Below are positions 17,452 to 25,714 of a stretch of DNA of 64,000 nt, piece by piece. A program made the translations under genes and the position numbers. Every line of letters begins with the position of its first letter. Position 1 is the stretch's first letter. Source of the stretch: Aminiphilus circumscriptus DSM 16581 (lineage in GTDB: Bacteria; Synergistota; Synergistia; Synergistales; Aminiphilaceae); the NCBI RefSeq assembly GCF_000526375.1, contig NZ_JAFY01000002.1:1116001-1180000 (forward strand), read 5' to 3'. Below the pieces are notes generated by a model. The model did no database searches, had not been told where the DNA came from, and saw only the letters and a program-made list of their open reading frames with translations.

Positions 17452-17679
17452 ATGCGGCGCGATACGTCGGGACGTCCTATGCTGCGATCGTTGATCCTTT
17501 GGGGAGCGCTTTTCTTTGGGGCGATGGCCTTTGTCGCTCCTGGAGAGGCGGGAGAGCAGGAAAAACTTTTGGTGTGCGGTCCCTGTAGCTCCGCCTTTTT
17601 GCCCACGGCGTCCAGGGTTGTGGAGGAACTTGGGCTTTCCGACAGAATTCTCGTGAAACGGTTGTGTGCGTCAAGCTGA
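17452..17679 (+). pseudogene. truncated exported CxxC protein, cut by an IS256-derived fragment
   Basis: The gene has a strong ribosome site (GAGGAGGTGAGAGG) and a clear Sec signal peptide (about 10-33, SLILWGALFFGAMAF then GEAG). It then reads KLLVCGPCSSAFLPTA and a short helix-rich part to about residue 70. At base 17661 it runs into the end of the mobile fragment and stops five codons later. The CGPC motif and following helix resemble small exported thiol or Fe-S proteins, but I do not recognise the family. The rest of the gene is not found on the other side of the insertion, so a deletion probably went with it. Confidence 0.7.
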
Positions 17680-17960
17680 TAACGCTCGAACAGTGCTGTG
17701 GAGAATTCTCCGTTGCGGTCTCTGGGAATCCGCAGTTCCAGCTTGCCGATTTGCGTGACCAGACTTCGGGTAGAGTAGCCTGACCGATAACCCGTACGTT
17801 CTGTGTTGCGCTCATGTCGTTCGGCTCCAAGGAGTTCCGTCATTTCCCCGTCAAGGATTTCTTGCAGCACTTCCTTCATCAGGGTCTTCAGGGCGTCCGT
17901 TTCGTTCCCGAAAAGGGCTTTCATTCCAGCGAAACGACTGCTATGCTTCTTTCCGGTCAT
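17661..17960 (-). pseudogene. IS256-family transposase, N-terminal fragment
   Basis: The reading frame starts at ATG 17960 (MTGKKHSSRFAGMKALFGNE) and contains the conserved N-terminal helix-rich part LQEILDGEMTELLGAERHE and NTERTGYRSGY up to FERYQLDAHN, about a quarter of a ~400-residue transposase. The DDE catalytic domain is absent, so it is inactive. Beyond 17661 the frame continues by chance through unrelated DNA. Confidence 0.88.
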
Positions 17961-18078
17961 GGTGTATCGCCTCCTAAGGGCTTGGGTTGCTTGTGCGCTG
18001 CAGACAACCTACACCATGACCTTCTTTCTTTGAATCCCCCTCCGCAAGCACTTTTTGCACACTCTTTAGAGCATAATC
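17661..18078 (-). mobile_element. 418-bp IS256-family end fragment, copy 1
   Basis: This block is almost identical to 42496-42913, with about five substitutions and no length change. It carries one IS end (minus-strand start GATTATGCTCTAAAGAGTG), a leader and the first ~100 codons of an IS256-type transposase. The outer end has the GTGTGCAAAAAG element seen at IS256 termini. The inner end (17661) is the same base as in copy 2 and reads GTGTGCGTCAAG, a partial match to the outer end. No target-site duplication is visible. It has interrupted the gene at 17452. Confidence 0.85.
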
Positions 18079-18196
18079 GTTGCATCCGCGACGGCCCGGG
18101 AGAGACTATAGTTTCTGAGCCGTCGGAACGGCAGCTATGAGTGCCGTTTCGACGTGGGAAGGCCGGAGGCTCTCTACGGAGGGGCGTAATACGGAA

Positions 18197-18230
18197 ACCC
18201 CGGGGAGGAGTGTGCACTCCTCCCCGGGGT
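18197..18230. terminator. strong hairpin downstream of the AOR gene
   Basis: A perfect 15-bp G+C-rich stem (ACCCCGGGGAGGAGT, 18197-18211, with 18216-18230) and a GTGC loop, 49 nt past the AOR stop on the minus strand. A weaker hairpin (AACGGCA/TGCCGTT) lies at 18127-18148. Confidence 0.7.
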
Positions 18231-18279
18231 CTTTCGTGGTGGTGTTCCCGTTCTGCTCGCTTCGGTCTGGCGTTTCGCC

Positions 18280-20139
18280 TCAGGCGGTCTCGATCCAGTC
18301 GAGGCCGAGCCTGCAGAGGGTGTCTTTTTCGGGCAGGCCCGTCTCCCGGTCCCATCCCATGGCGTCGTAGAAACTGTCCAGGGCGACGGCGAGGTTCACC
18401 TTTTCACCGGCGCCCCGGCCATCCCGTCCGGGCTCGTCGGTGAAGCGCGCTGGAAGCGAATCGTCCTTGCGGGAGAATCCGAACCGGGCGTTGATGAGGC
18501 GTTCCAGGTTGATCACTGCCTCGGCCCGCTGGAGCAGCTCTTCCTTCGAGACGGGACGCCCCAGGGCACAGCTCAGCAATTTTGCCCAGGTGGAGGGTTT
18601 CACCGCGAGGGTGATGGAGGCGAACAGGCATGTCCCGAGCAGGTTCGTGGCCATGCAAAGTTCCTGGAAAGGTTTGACCCATCCCTTGTTACCGTCCTCG
18701 GTAAAACTGATGTCTCCCAGGATGTCCAGCTCGGGCTCCCTGTAGCCGAAGGCGTCGATGCTGGAGGCATAGGGGCGCAGGTGATCCGCTCCCCGGGGGG
18801 AAACGGCGTGGACCACCGCCTCGCCCTTGCTGGCCCGAACGCCGTCGGCGGCCATCTCCAGCCCTTTCACGTGCATGGCGGCCTTCTCCGCGTCCTTGCC
18901 GAGGCGCTCGGCGGCTCGTTTCACCCCCTCGGCGAGGAGGTCCCCCAGTCCTTCCCGGCGGGCGATCTTGGGCACGAGGTCGAGCATTCCCTTGACATCG
19001 CCGAAGGCGAGGGACATCCCCCAGTCGGCCTCCTTCAGGACTCCTGTCTCGAACCACTCCATGGCGGTGGCCACGGCCTGTCCGGTGGAGATCACGTCGA
19101 GGCCGAGGTCGTTAGCCCAGTGGTTTGCCGCGGTGATGGCCTCCAGATCGGTGATTTCGCACTTGCTGCCGAAGGCTGCCACGGTCTCGTACTCGGGGCC
19201 GCCACCCTCGAGTCCTTCGAAGGGGCCCTTGCGAATGCGGGTGTGTCGCCCGCAGGCGATGGAACACCCCGAGCAGGCGTAGGGCTTTACCTCAAGCGTT
19301 TCATGGTAAGCCTTGTGCCCGAGGAGGGACCGGCTTTCGGGAAACTCGTCCCGCTGCCAGTTTCGGGTGGGGAGGATCCCCAAGCCTTCGATGGCGTCGT
19401 AGAAGGAGGGGGTACCGAAGGGATGCAGCTCCTCCCGGACGAAGGTCTCGGCGAAGAGTTCCTCCCGGGCCGCCTTGGCGGCTTCACGGAGTTCCTCGGG
19501 ATCGGCGATGGGGAGCGTTTTCGTCCCCCGTATCGCCACGGCCTTGAGTTTCTTGCTCCCCATGACGGCGCCGGGACCGCCCCGCCCAAAAGCGCGGTGC
19601 TTGTCCGTCATGATCGCGGCGAAGCGGACCAGGTTCTCTCCCGCGGGGCCGATGGAGGCCACCTGCCATCCCGAGCCGTCGAGCCGTGCCTTCACGGCGT
19701 CCTCCGTCTCGGCGACGCCCTTGCCCCAGAGATTCGACGCATCCTCCAGACGTGCCGCACCGTCGTCCACGACGAGGATCTTCGGGGACGACGCGGCGCC
19801 GGTGATCACCAACAGATCCACGCCGCTCCGCTTGAGTGCTGGACCGAAGTGCCCTCCGCCGTTGGAGGCCCCCAGCGTTCCTCCCGCAGGCGAGCGGAAG
19901 AAAGCCACACACCGCCCGCTGCAGGGCGCGGCTGTTCCGGAAAGCGGTCCTGCGGCGAAGATCAGGGGGTTGTCCGGCCCGAGTGGATCCGGTCCTTCCG
20001 CCGCGAGATCCAGAAAGAGCCTCGCCGCGACACCCTCGCCGCCCACATAATCCCGGAACCATTCCTCCGGAAGCCCGCGGATCTCCGCTGTGCCGTCGCT
20101 CAGGTTCACGAACAACGCCTTGCACCAGTTCCCCTTCAT
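18280..20139 (-). CDS. aor: aldehyde:ferredoxin oxidoreductase (tungsten enzyme)
   Basis: A 619-residue member of the AOR family. The [4Fe-4S] ligands are C289, C292 and C296 (CxxCxxxC, almost the same numbering as Pyrococcus AOR) plus C504. The N-terminal domain shows the pterin-binding GGEGVAARL, and FGRGGPGAVMGSKKLKA is a family signature. AOR oxidises aldehydes to carboxylic acids with ferredoxin, using a tungsten bis-pterin. In amino-acid fermenters it handles aldehydes from 2-oxoacids. The start ATG at 20139 has GGAGG upstream. It is divergent from an acyl-CoA ligase-like gene, and TupA in the same window could supply tungsten. Confidence 0.93.
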   Translation of the reverse strand: MKGNWCKALFVNLSDGTAEIRGLPEEWFRDYVGGEGVAARLFLDLAAEGPDPLGPDNPLIFAAGPLSGTAAPCSGRCVAFFRSPAGGTLGASNGGGHFGPALKRSGVDLLVITGAASSPKILVVDDGAARLEDASNLWGKGVAETEDAVKARLDGSGWQVASIGPAGENLVRFAAIMTDKHRAFGRGGPGAVMGSKKLKAVAIRGTKTLPIADPEELREAAKAAREELFAETFVREELHPFGTPSFYDAIEGLGILPTRNWQRDEFPESRSLLGHKAYHETLEVKPYACSGCSIACGRHTRIRKGPFEGLEGGGPEYETVAAFGSKCEITDLEAITAANHWANDLGLDVISTGQAVATAMEWFETGVLKEADWGMSLAFGDVKGMLDLVPKIARREGLGDLLAEGVKRAAERLGKDAEKAAMHVKGLEMAADGVRASKGEAVVHAVSPRGADHLRPYASSIDAFGYREPELDILGDISFTEDGNKGWVKPFQELCMATNLLGTCLFASITLAVKPSTWAKLLSCALGRPVSKEELLQRAEAVINLERLINARFGFSRKDDSLPARFTDEPGRDGRGAGEKVNLAVALDSFYDAMGWDRETGLPEKDTLCRLGLDWIETA

Positions 20140-20165
20140 GCCTTTTCCCCCTCCTGTGCGGATGT

Positions 20166-20198
20166 CTCCGCCGGGGAATGCGCGGTCCTCCGGCGGAG
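20166..20198 (-). promoter_or_regulatory. 5'UTR hairpin of the AOR gene
   Basis: CTCCGCCGG (20166-20174) and CCGGCGGAG (20190-20198) form a 9-bp stem within the 70-nt AOR leader, ending about 27 nt before the start codon. It may be an mRNA stability or regulatory element. It does not look like a known riboswitch. Confidence 0.4.
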
Positions 20199-20211
20199 CC
20201 TGTGCAGTGTC

Positions 20212-20241
20212 ATTGTACGCCATCACGAGGGTTTCACTCAA
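20212..20241 (-). promoter_or_regulatory. promoter of the AOR gene
   Basis: On the minus strand, TTGAGT (plus 20236-20241) and TACAAT (plus 20212-20217) are 18 nt apart, 4/6 and 5/6 matches. Confidence 0.6.
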
Positions 20242-20275
20242 CGGTGTCTTCATGGCGAAGGGGGAAAGAATGGGT

Positions 20276-20281
20276 TATAAT
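20276..20281 (+). promoter_or_regulatory. -10 box for the acyl-CoA ligase-like gene
   Basis: A perfect TATAAT lies 126 bp before the ATG at 20407. The -35 region (around 20253) is poor. Confidence 0.4.
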
Positions 20282-20406
20282 CGGCCTTGCCGAATCGGTG
20301 TCCTCGTTTGCCCGCCGAAAGAGGAATCCGCGTCCCTGCGGACCCGAAGCCGGCGGAGTGGATGCGGGTTCCGCAGAGACGCCCGTCTTCGGGAGGAGGA
20401 GCAGGC

Positions 20407-21804
20407 ATGGATGTCCTGGAACTCTATCGCATTGCCACGGAACGCGTTCCCGCCTATCGAAGGTTTCTCGGGGAACGGCTCGGCGCCGTTCCCGCCGTCG
20501 CCACCCTGGAGGACTTCTCCGTCCTGCCCTTCACGGACAAGGAAAGCTACATCAAACGGTACGCCCTTGAGGAGATCTGCCTCGACGGGACGCTTCGGGG
20601 CAAGCACGTGCTCTGCCGGAGTTCCGGAACCTCCGGAAAGGCCACCTACTGGCCGCAGTTGCCCGAGCAAGAACGTTACGTGGCGGACTATCTCCTGAGC
20701 GATCTGGAGGAATCCTTCGCGGTGAGCGTCAATCCCGCGCTGGTGATCGTGGCCCTGGGGCTCGGTTCGTGGATCAGCGGTGAACTCACCACCTGGGGGC
20801 TGCGAAACCTGGGGGTCCAGGGCGGAAACATCACCCTCGTCTCGCCGGGACTGAACATGGAAGAGACGGTGGAGATTCTGGAAACCTTCTCTCCCCGCTT
20901 CGCCCAGACGGTGATCTACACCTATCCGCCCTTTGCGAAGACGCTCCTCGATCTGGCGGAGCAGAAGGGTATTCCCCTGAAGGAGTTGCGCATCGCCTTC
21001 CGCCTCGCCGGAGAAGGCTACTCCGAGATCTTCCGGAGTGCGCTGAACCGGCGCATGGGACGGAACGAGGGGGATCTGTCCTCCGTTCTCTCGGGGTACG
21101 GTGCCACGGATTTCGGCAGCGCCGGCAAAGAGACGCCTTTGTGTGCGGCCATCAAACGGCTGCTCTTCGAGAACGACCTTGCGGAAGCGGTGCTGGGGAG
21201 ACGGGAGATTCCCTCCCTCTGCCAGTATGATCCGGAAAGCCATTTCCTCGAAACGGACCAGGAGGAGCTGGTGGTCTCCCGCTACCAGGCGGTTCCTCTG
21301 GTGCGGTACCGCACGGGGGACCGGGGTGTTCTTCTTGGATACGACGACCTTCTGGGCCGTCTCGCCGCGGCGGGGGCGGATCCTCTGGCGTTGCTCGAAC
21401 ACCGGGGCATATCGCACGAGACGGTGCGTCCGCTCCCCTTCGTGCTGGTCTGGGGACGCATCGACGGAGGAGTCACCTTTTTCGGCGCCAATATCCTCGT
21501 CTCCCAGGTGAAGGAAGTGTTCGAGAGCCACCCTGAGCTGGCAAGGCTCTTTACGGGGGATTTCAGCCTTCGCAAGACCGAGGACGAGCGGCTCGACCCC
21601 GTCCTGGAGATTCTGGTGGAGCCCCGTCACGGTGTTGATCCCGATCTCGGCACGGCGGCGCGGCTCGTCGCCCGGGGGCTCGAAGAGCGCTCCACGGAGT
21701 TCGCCACGGTGCGGAAGACCCAGGGGGACAAGGCGCTGCCGCGGTTGGTGCGGGCTCCGTCGGGGTTCTTCGCGGGGCACCACAAGATCCGCTACGTTTC
21801 CTGA
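20407..21804 (+). CDS. phenylacetate-CoA ligase-like adenylate-forming enzyme
   Basis: A 465-residue protein related to PaaK-type ligases and coenzyme F390 synthetases. The AMP-binding P loop is CRSSGTSGKATYW. The adenine-binding region reads SGYGATDFGSAGKE, and YRTGDRG matches the conserved YRTGD motif before the C-terminal lid. Known members join an aromatic or other acid to CoA via an acyl-adenylate. Its divergent pairing with AOR fits activation or salvage of an acid made from an aldehyde, but the substrate is unknown. The start ATG at 20407 has GAGGAGGAG upstream. Confidence 0.8.
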   Translation: MDVLELYRIATERVPAYRRFLGERLGAVPAVATLEDFSVLPFTDKESYIKRYALEEICLDGTLRGKHVLCRSSGTSGKATYWPQLPEQERYVADYLLSDLEESFAVSVNPALVIVALGLGSWISGELTTWGLRNLGVQGGNITLVSPGLNMEETVEILETFSPRFAQTVIYTYPPFAKTLLDLAEQKGIPLKELRIAFRLAGEGYSEIFRSALNRRMGRNEGDLSSVLSGYGATDFGSAGKETPLCAAIKRLLFENDLAEAVLGRREIPSLCQYDPESHFLETDQEELVVSRYQAVPLVRYRTGDRGVLLGYDDLLGRLAAAGADPLALLEHRGISHETVRPLPFVLVWGRIDGGVTFFGANILVSQVKEVFESHPELARLFTGDFSLRKTEDERLDPVLEILVEPRHGVDPDLGTAARLVARGLEERSTEFATVRKTQGDKALPRLVRAPSGFFAGHHKIRYVS

Positions 21805-21818
21805 GGAAGGAACGCCAT

Positions 21819-21850
21819 GCCCGCCCGCGGGGCGGTGGCGCCGGGCGGGC
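21819..21850. terminator. hairpin between convergent ligase and ArsR genes
   Basis: GCCCGCCCG (21819-21827) pairs with CGGGCGGGC (21842-21850). It lies in the 48-bp gap between the two stop codons and lacks a U run. Confidence 0.5.
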
Positions 21851-21852
21851 CG

Positions 21853-22191
21853 TCATTCCGGAGACGTGTCCGGCCCCGGTTCTTTCAGCGCCCGCACTGC
21901 CGAGAGCAGTTCGTTCCGGATGGAGTCGTCCAGGCAGGAGAGAAGCCTTCCCAGGCAGCGAAGGGAAAGGGAATAGTAGACGTTGAGTCCCTCCTTACGG
22001 TCCCGGATGACCCCGGCGCTGCGGAGCACCGCGAGGTGCTTGCTGATGGTGGTCCGGTCGAAGGGGAACTCCGCGGCGATCTCGCAGACGCAGCGCTCTC
22101 CCTCGATGAGGCGTTCCGCGATGGCGAGGCGCACCGGATGGGCCAGCGCCTTGAAGACGGAACTCTTGCGTTCGAGGAGATAGTCGTTCAT
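21853..22191 (-). CDS. ArsR family winged-helix regulator
   Basis: A 112-residue protein filling the ArsR fold: FKALAHPVRLAIAERLIEGERCVCEIA, the recognition region DRTTISKHLAVLRSAGVI and the wing RKEGLNVYYSL. CVCEI is similar to the ELCVCDL metal site of ArsR/SmtB sensors, with both cysteines kept, so metal, metalloid or thiol sensing is possible. Its target may be the small broken gene or the permease upstream. Its start codon lies 190 bp from the former and reads the opposite way. Confidence 0.85.
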   Translation of the reverse strand: MNDYLLERKSSVFKALAHPVRLAIAERLIEGERCVCEIAAEFPFDRTTISKHLAVLRSAGVIRDRKEGLNVYYSLSLRCLGRLLSCLDDSIRNELLSAVRALKEPGPDTSPE

Positions 22192-22380
22192 GGGATGGAC
22201 CTCCCGGAAGAAGGATGAGACGGCTGTTTTTTGTGGCTTTCGTGGCTATGGTACCACGTGAAGATTACCGAGAAAACCGGCGTCGCCTGACAGGATCCGC
22301 TCTGTTTTCCGGGACGGGGTTCGGCGGAATCGGGTGGTTTTTCCCGGCGGTCGTTCCGGGGAGCGGAGGATGAAGCGCGC

Positions 22381-22665
22381 ATGCGGATTCTGGCGCTTGC
22401 AAGGGATATTCCGGGAACGCCCCCCGAGGTGTCTCCCCATCTCGACGCCGAGGCCCTCCGCGTCTGAGAGCTGCATCAGGCGGGACTTCTGCGGGAGATC
22501 TACTTCAGAGCTTCCCGTCGGGATGCGGTGCTTCTTCTGGAGTGCGCCGGCGAGGCGGAAGCCCGGGATCTCCTCGCCTCGCTTCCCCTCGTCAGGAAAG
22601 GGCTGATCACGTTCGAGGTGATTCCTCTGGTGCCCTGCGACGGCTTCCCGAGGCGTTTCCGTTAG
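22381..22665 (+). pseudogene. muconolactone isomerase/YciI-like small protein with an in-frame TGA
   Basis: The frame begins MRILALARDIPGTPPE at ATG 22381 and ends with TAG at 22663-22665, 95 codons in all, with GGAGG upstream. It keeps good coding character throughout except for TGA at 22465-22467, codon 29. The context is ALRV-stop-ELHQAGLLREIYFR, and relatives of this dimeric alpha/beta-barrel family have tryptophan at that place, so TGG to TGA is the likely change. Either the gene is dead or the base is a sequencing error. The C-terminal LLLECAGEAEARDLLASLP fits the family. Confidence 0.6.
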
Positions 22666-22698
22666 CGTTTCGTTGTCTGGAAATGGCTTGGCAGCGTG

Positions 22699-22704
22699 TA
22701 TAAT
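22699..22704 (+). promoter_or_regulatory. -10 box for the AI-2E-family permease gene
   Basis: A perfect TATAAT lies 91 bp before the ATG. TTGTCT at 22673-22678 is a possible -35, but the spacing is 20 nt. Confidence 0.4.
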
Positions 22705-22794
22705 GATGGTGCCGCAGAGTCGTTCCCGCTCTCGGAAGTGCCCGCATGGGGCGGGGAGCGTGCGGGGCATCCGCCGGAAGAGGTGTAGTGATCC

Positions 22795-23919
22795 ATGGAT
22801 CAGCAGGACAAGACGACCCTCCGTCACTTCAAGGTCACGGCGATTCCCTTTGTGGCTATCTTTTCCCTCATTCTCGTTCTCAGCTACATGGTGGCCGTTC
22901 CTCTCGCGTCGCCCCTCGCCTGGGCGGCGCTGTTCTCCTTTTTCATGCACCCCCTGTATTCCCTGCTTTCGGAGAGGCTCTTCCGGGGACGGTTTCGGAA
23001 CATTGCCGCGGCGCTTGTCACCGGAGCGATCCTCCTGCTCATCGTCATCCCCGGCGTCTTCGCGGGGACCATGCTTGCCCGGGAAGTGCTCCGCAACTAC
23101 GGGCGCATCCTCGACCTGATGGTCGAGTTCTCCGGCTCCCTCGACGTGGCGGACCTGAAGGCGTTCCTTCCCCAATGGCTCGCTTCCCGCATCGGCCCCT
23201 TGGGAGACTATGTGGACTTTCTTCGGGACAATCTGCAGCAGGCGGGGGGATGGACCGCGTCCCGCCTGGCCGCTCTTTCCCGCGCGTTTGCCCAGAACGT
23301 GTTCGGTCTCGTGTGGCAGCTTGTGGTCATCACCGTGGCCTCCTTCTTCATGACCCGGGACGGCCATCTTATTGTGGAATACATCGAGGCGGTCCTTCCC
23401 CTCTCCGAGGAGGAACGCCTTGCGGTGATGAACCGGGCGAGAAAGCTGCTCCGCGCCGTGGTGTACGGCATCACCTTCACCGCGGCGATCCAGGCCGTTC
23501 TCGGCGCGACGGGATGGGCCTTCGCGGGGCTTCCCACGCCGATGCTCTTCGGCATCCTCATGTTTCTCTTCGCCATGATTCCCTTCGTGGGAACGCCTCT
23601 CGTGCTCGTTCCCGGATCCCTGTACCTTCTCGCCACAGGAGAGACGCGCACGGGGCTGCTTCTCCTCGTCTGGAGCCTCGGCGTGGTGAGCACCGTGGAC
23701 AACTTCATCCGTCCCCTCTTCATTTCCGAGGGAAGCGGCGCCCACATTCTCATCGTCTTCATCGGCGTCATCGGCGGTCTCGCCGCCTGGGGGTTTCTGG
23801 GAATCTTCCTTGGACCTCTCGTGATCTCCCTCTTCGTGTTCTTCCTGGATAGCTACCGGAGGATCCTGGAGATTCAGCGGCGCCAAGAGGCGGAGCGCCC
23901 CGCGGCGGCGCGGAAGTGA
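22795..23919 (+). CDS. AI-2E/PerM/YdiK family membrane transporter
   Basis: A 374-residue protein with eight predicted helices in the usual arrangement: three near the N-terminus (about 15-90), a 100-residue soluble part, then five helices (about 180-355). Conserved PFVGTPLVLVPGSLYLL and FLGPLVISLFVFFLDSY segments mark the family. Members have been linked to AI-2 export, sodium-proton exchange or lipid transport, so a specific function should not be assumed. The frame begins at ATG 22795, right after GTAGTGATCC, with a GGAAGAGG ribosome site. Confidence 0.82.
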   Translation: MDQQDKTTLRHFKVTAIPFVAIFSLILVLSYMVAVPLASPLAWAALFSFFMHPLYSLLSERLFRGRFRNIAAALVTGAILLLIVIPGVFAGTMLAREVLRNYGRILDLMVEFSGSLDVADLKAFLPQWLASRIGPLGDYVDFLRDNLQQAGGWTASRLAALSRAFAQNVFGLVWQLVVITVASFFMTRDGHLIVEYIEAVLPLSEEERLAVMNRARKLLRAVVYGITFTAAIQAVLGATGWAFAGLPTPMLFGILMFLFAMIPFVGTPLVLVPGSLYLLATGETRTGLLLLVWSLGVVSTVDNFIRPLFISEGSGAHILIVFIGVIGGLAAWGFLGIFLGPLVISLFVFFLDSYRRILEIQRRQEAERPAAARK

Positions 23920-24053
23920 ACCGCCGGATGCGAAAGGGCACGCCTGCGGCAAACGGGTGCGCCTTGGGCCGTGTTGTGTGAGTGCTTTTTCTTCGAAATG
24001 CAGGGCCTGCGCCCTGAAAAAAAGCCATTGAGCACGAGAAGGAGTTGGTGTGG

Positions 24054-25403
24054 ATGGAATCCGATCCCGCATCTATGGAGTTGTTCCTCGTGGTTCTTCT
24101 CATCGCTTTGAACGGATTGTTCGCCATGACGGAGATCGCCGTGATCACGTCCCGGAAAGCACGCCTGGAGCAGCGGGCCGCGGAGGGGGACACGGGTGCC
24201 CGGAAAGCCCTGGAGATCGGCGAAGATCCGACGCATCTGCTGTCGGCGATCCAGGTGGGGATCACCCTCGTGGGTATTCTGACGGGATATGTGGGGGGCG
24301 CCTCCCTGTCGAGGGCGCTCGCGCCCTTTCTGCGGGATCTGCCCTTCCTGGGGGCCTACGCGAGGCCCGTGGCCACGGTGCTGGTGGTGGCGCTCATCGC
24401 CTACGCGACGCTCGTCTTCGGCGAACTCGTTCCCAAGCGCATCGCCCTCAACGCTCCGGAGCGGCTCGCCTCCCTTCTCGCCCGTCCCATGTGGCTCTTC
24501 TCCCGCATCACGCTCCCGGCGGTGACCTTTCTCAGCGTCTCCACAAAGGCGGTGCTTCGTCTCTTCGGCGCGGGAGATGCGCCGGAACACGGCGTGACCG
24601 AAGAGGAAATCCGCCTCGTTCTCGCCGAGGGAACGGCGAGCGGCGCCGTGGAGGCGGAGGAGAAGGATCTCATCGAGCGCATCATCGACCTGGGGGAGCG
24701 CACGGTCGGTCGGGTCATGACCCCCCGGACCCGGGTCGTCTGGATCGACGTGGAGGAACCGGGTCCGGAGACCTTCGACCTGATTCTCCAGAGCGGCTAT
24801 TCGCGCTTTCCCGTCTGCGCGGGCAACCTCGACAAGGTGCTCGGAGTCGTGCACGTGAAGGACGTTCTTCGCTCCGAGATGGGGCGGGACAACTTCGATC
24901 CGTCGAAGGTGCTGCGGAACACGCTTTTCGTTCCCCAGCACGCGAGTTTTTTCGACGTGCTGGAACGCTTCAAAGCCTCGCGCATTCACGAGGCGGTGGT
25001 CATCGACGAATACGGTGGGGTCTCGGGCTTCGTCACGGTGCACGACATCACCGAGGAGATCGTGGGGGACCTCCCCTCGGCGCACGAGGCGGACGAGCCG
25101 AAGATCGTCTCCCGGGGCGACGGCGTCTGGCTCGTGGACGGTCTGCTCCCCGTGGAGGAGCTGAAGCGGCACTTCGCCCTGGGAAAACTGCCCGACGAGG
25201 AGGAGGGACTCTACCAGACCGTGGGCGGGTTTGTGGTGGCCTTTCTCGGGTCCATTCCCGCCGAGACGGATGCCTTCGAGTGGAGGGGATGGCGCTTCGA
25301 GGTGGTGGACATGGACGGCATGCGGGTGGACAAGGTGATGCTCACCCTCGTTCCCCCCGCCGAGGAGGACGAAGAGGAAGAGGAAACTGCAGGGAAGATG
25401 TGA
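24054..25403 (+). CDS. CNNM/CorC (HlyC) family membrane protein with CBS domains
   Basis: A 449-residue protein. The N-terminal CNNM transmembrane domain (about 1-185) shows ALNGLFAMTEIAVITSRKARL, GITLVGILTGYVGG and FGELVPKRIALNAPE. Two CBS domains (about 205-325) start after RVMTPRTRVVWID, and a CorC/HlyC C-terminal domain (about 345-430) follows. Proteins of this kind are implicated in magnesium and cobalt efflux or resistance. The start ATG at 24054 was chosen because GAGAAGGAG lies about 10 nt upstream. In-frame TTG and GTG codons at 24045 and 24048 are too close to it. The tail is a run of glutamates. Confidence 0.88.
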   Translation: MESDPASMELFLVVLLIALNGLFAMTEIAVITSRKARLEQRAAEGDTGARKALEIGEDPTHLLSAIQVGITLVGILTGYVGGASLSRALAPFLRDLPFLGAYARPVATVLVVALIAYATLVFGELVPKRIALNAPERLASLLARPMWLFSRITLPAVTFLSVSTKAVLRLFGAGDAPEHGVTEEEIRLVLAEGTASGAVEAEEKDLIERIIDLGERTVGRVMTPRTRVVWIDVEEPGPETFDLILQSGYSRFPVCAGNLDKVLGVVHVKDVLRSEMGRDNFDPSKVLRNTLFVPQHASFFDVLERFKASRIHEAVVIDEYGGVSGFVTVHDITEEIVGDLPSAHEADEPKIVSRGDGVWLVDGLLPVEELKRHFALGKLPDEEEGLYQTVGGFVVAFLGSIPAETDAFEWRGWRFEVVDMDGMRVDKVMLTLVPPAEEDEEEEETAGKM

Positions 25404-25499
25404 TTTCGTCTTTTCGGTAACACTGTCCGGATCGGCTTCCTCTCGTTCGGGGATTGTCCGGGCGAAGTCGTACTTTGTGTGGATTCAGAAAGATTCCGG

Positions 25500-25532
25500 C
25501 CGTCGGTGTTTCACCCGATGGTCGGTTTTTTT
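25500..25532 (+). terminator. intrinsic terminator after the CNNM gene
   Basis: A 9-bp stem with one bulge (25500-25508 with 25512-25521) and a TTT loop, followed by seven T residues at 25526-25532. The 25404-25714 gap otherwise holds only the promoter of the next gene. Confidence 0.65.
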
Positions 25533-25649
25533 GTCCTTTGATAGGTGGATTTTCTGCGGAGGTGGCGTTGCAAAAAGGAAAACTGTCGATTATGACAATT
25601 TTTATGATGAAAACAATGGAGGGAGTATTGGCTTTCCCGGGGAAATTGC

Positions 25650-25658
25650 TGGTATGCT
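25650..25658 (+). promoter_or_regulatory. extended -10 promoter of the first iron-type alcohol dehydrogenase
   Basis: TGG-TATGCT (25650-25658) forms an extended -10. A TTGGCT -35-like box at 25628-25633 has a 19-nt spacer. The ATG is at 25715. Confidence 0.45.
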
Positions 25659-25714
25659 GATGCTGGAGTTTGTGTAAAAAAACACATTTTGTCCGGGAAA
25701 GGGAGTTGAAACGC

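Noticed and set aside
17277-17660. Transposase C-terminal part continuing past the IS fragment
   Set aside because: The open frame goes on, but its peptide has no IS256 features, and the plus strand carries the truncated exported gene with a strong ribosome site.
17640-18100. Target-site duplication around IS256 fragment copy 1
   Set aside because: Eight- and nine-base flanks on both sides were compared. Only a short GTTG match was found, which is no better than chance.
22246-24072. Long minus-strand open frame opposite the AI-2E-family gene
   Set aside because: It is a frame shadow in G+C-rich DNA, full of His, Arg and Glu with no domain, and the plus strand encodes a recognisable membrane protein.
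25454-25660. Small frames between the CNNM and iron-ADH genes
   Set aside because: They overlap the terminator and promoter and have no ribosome site.
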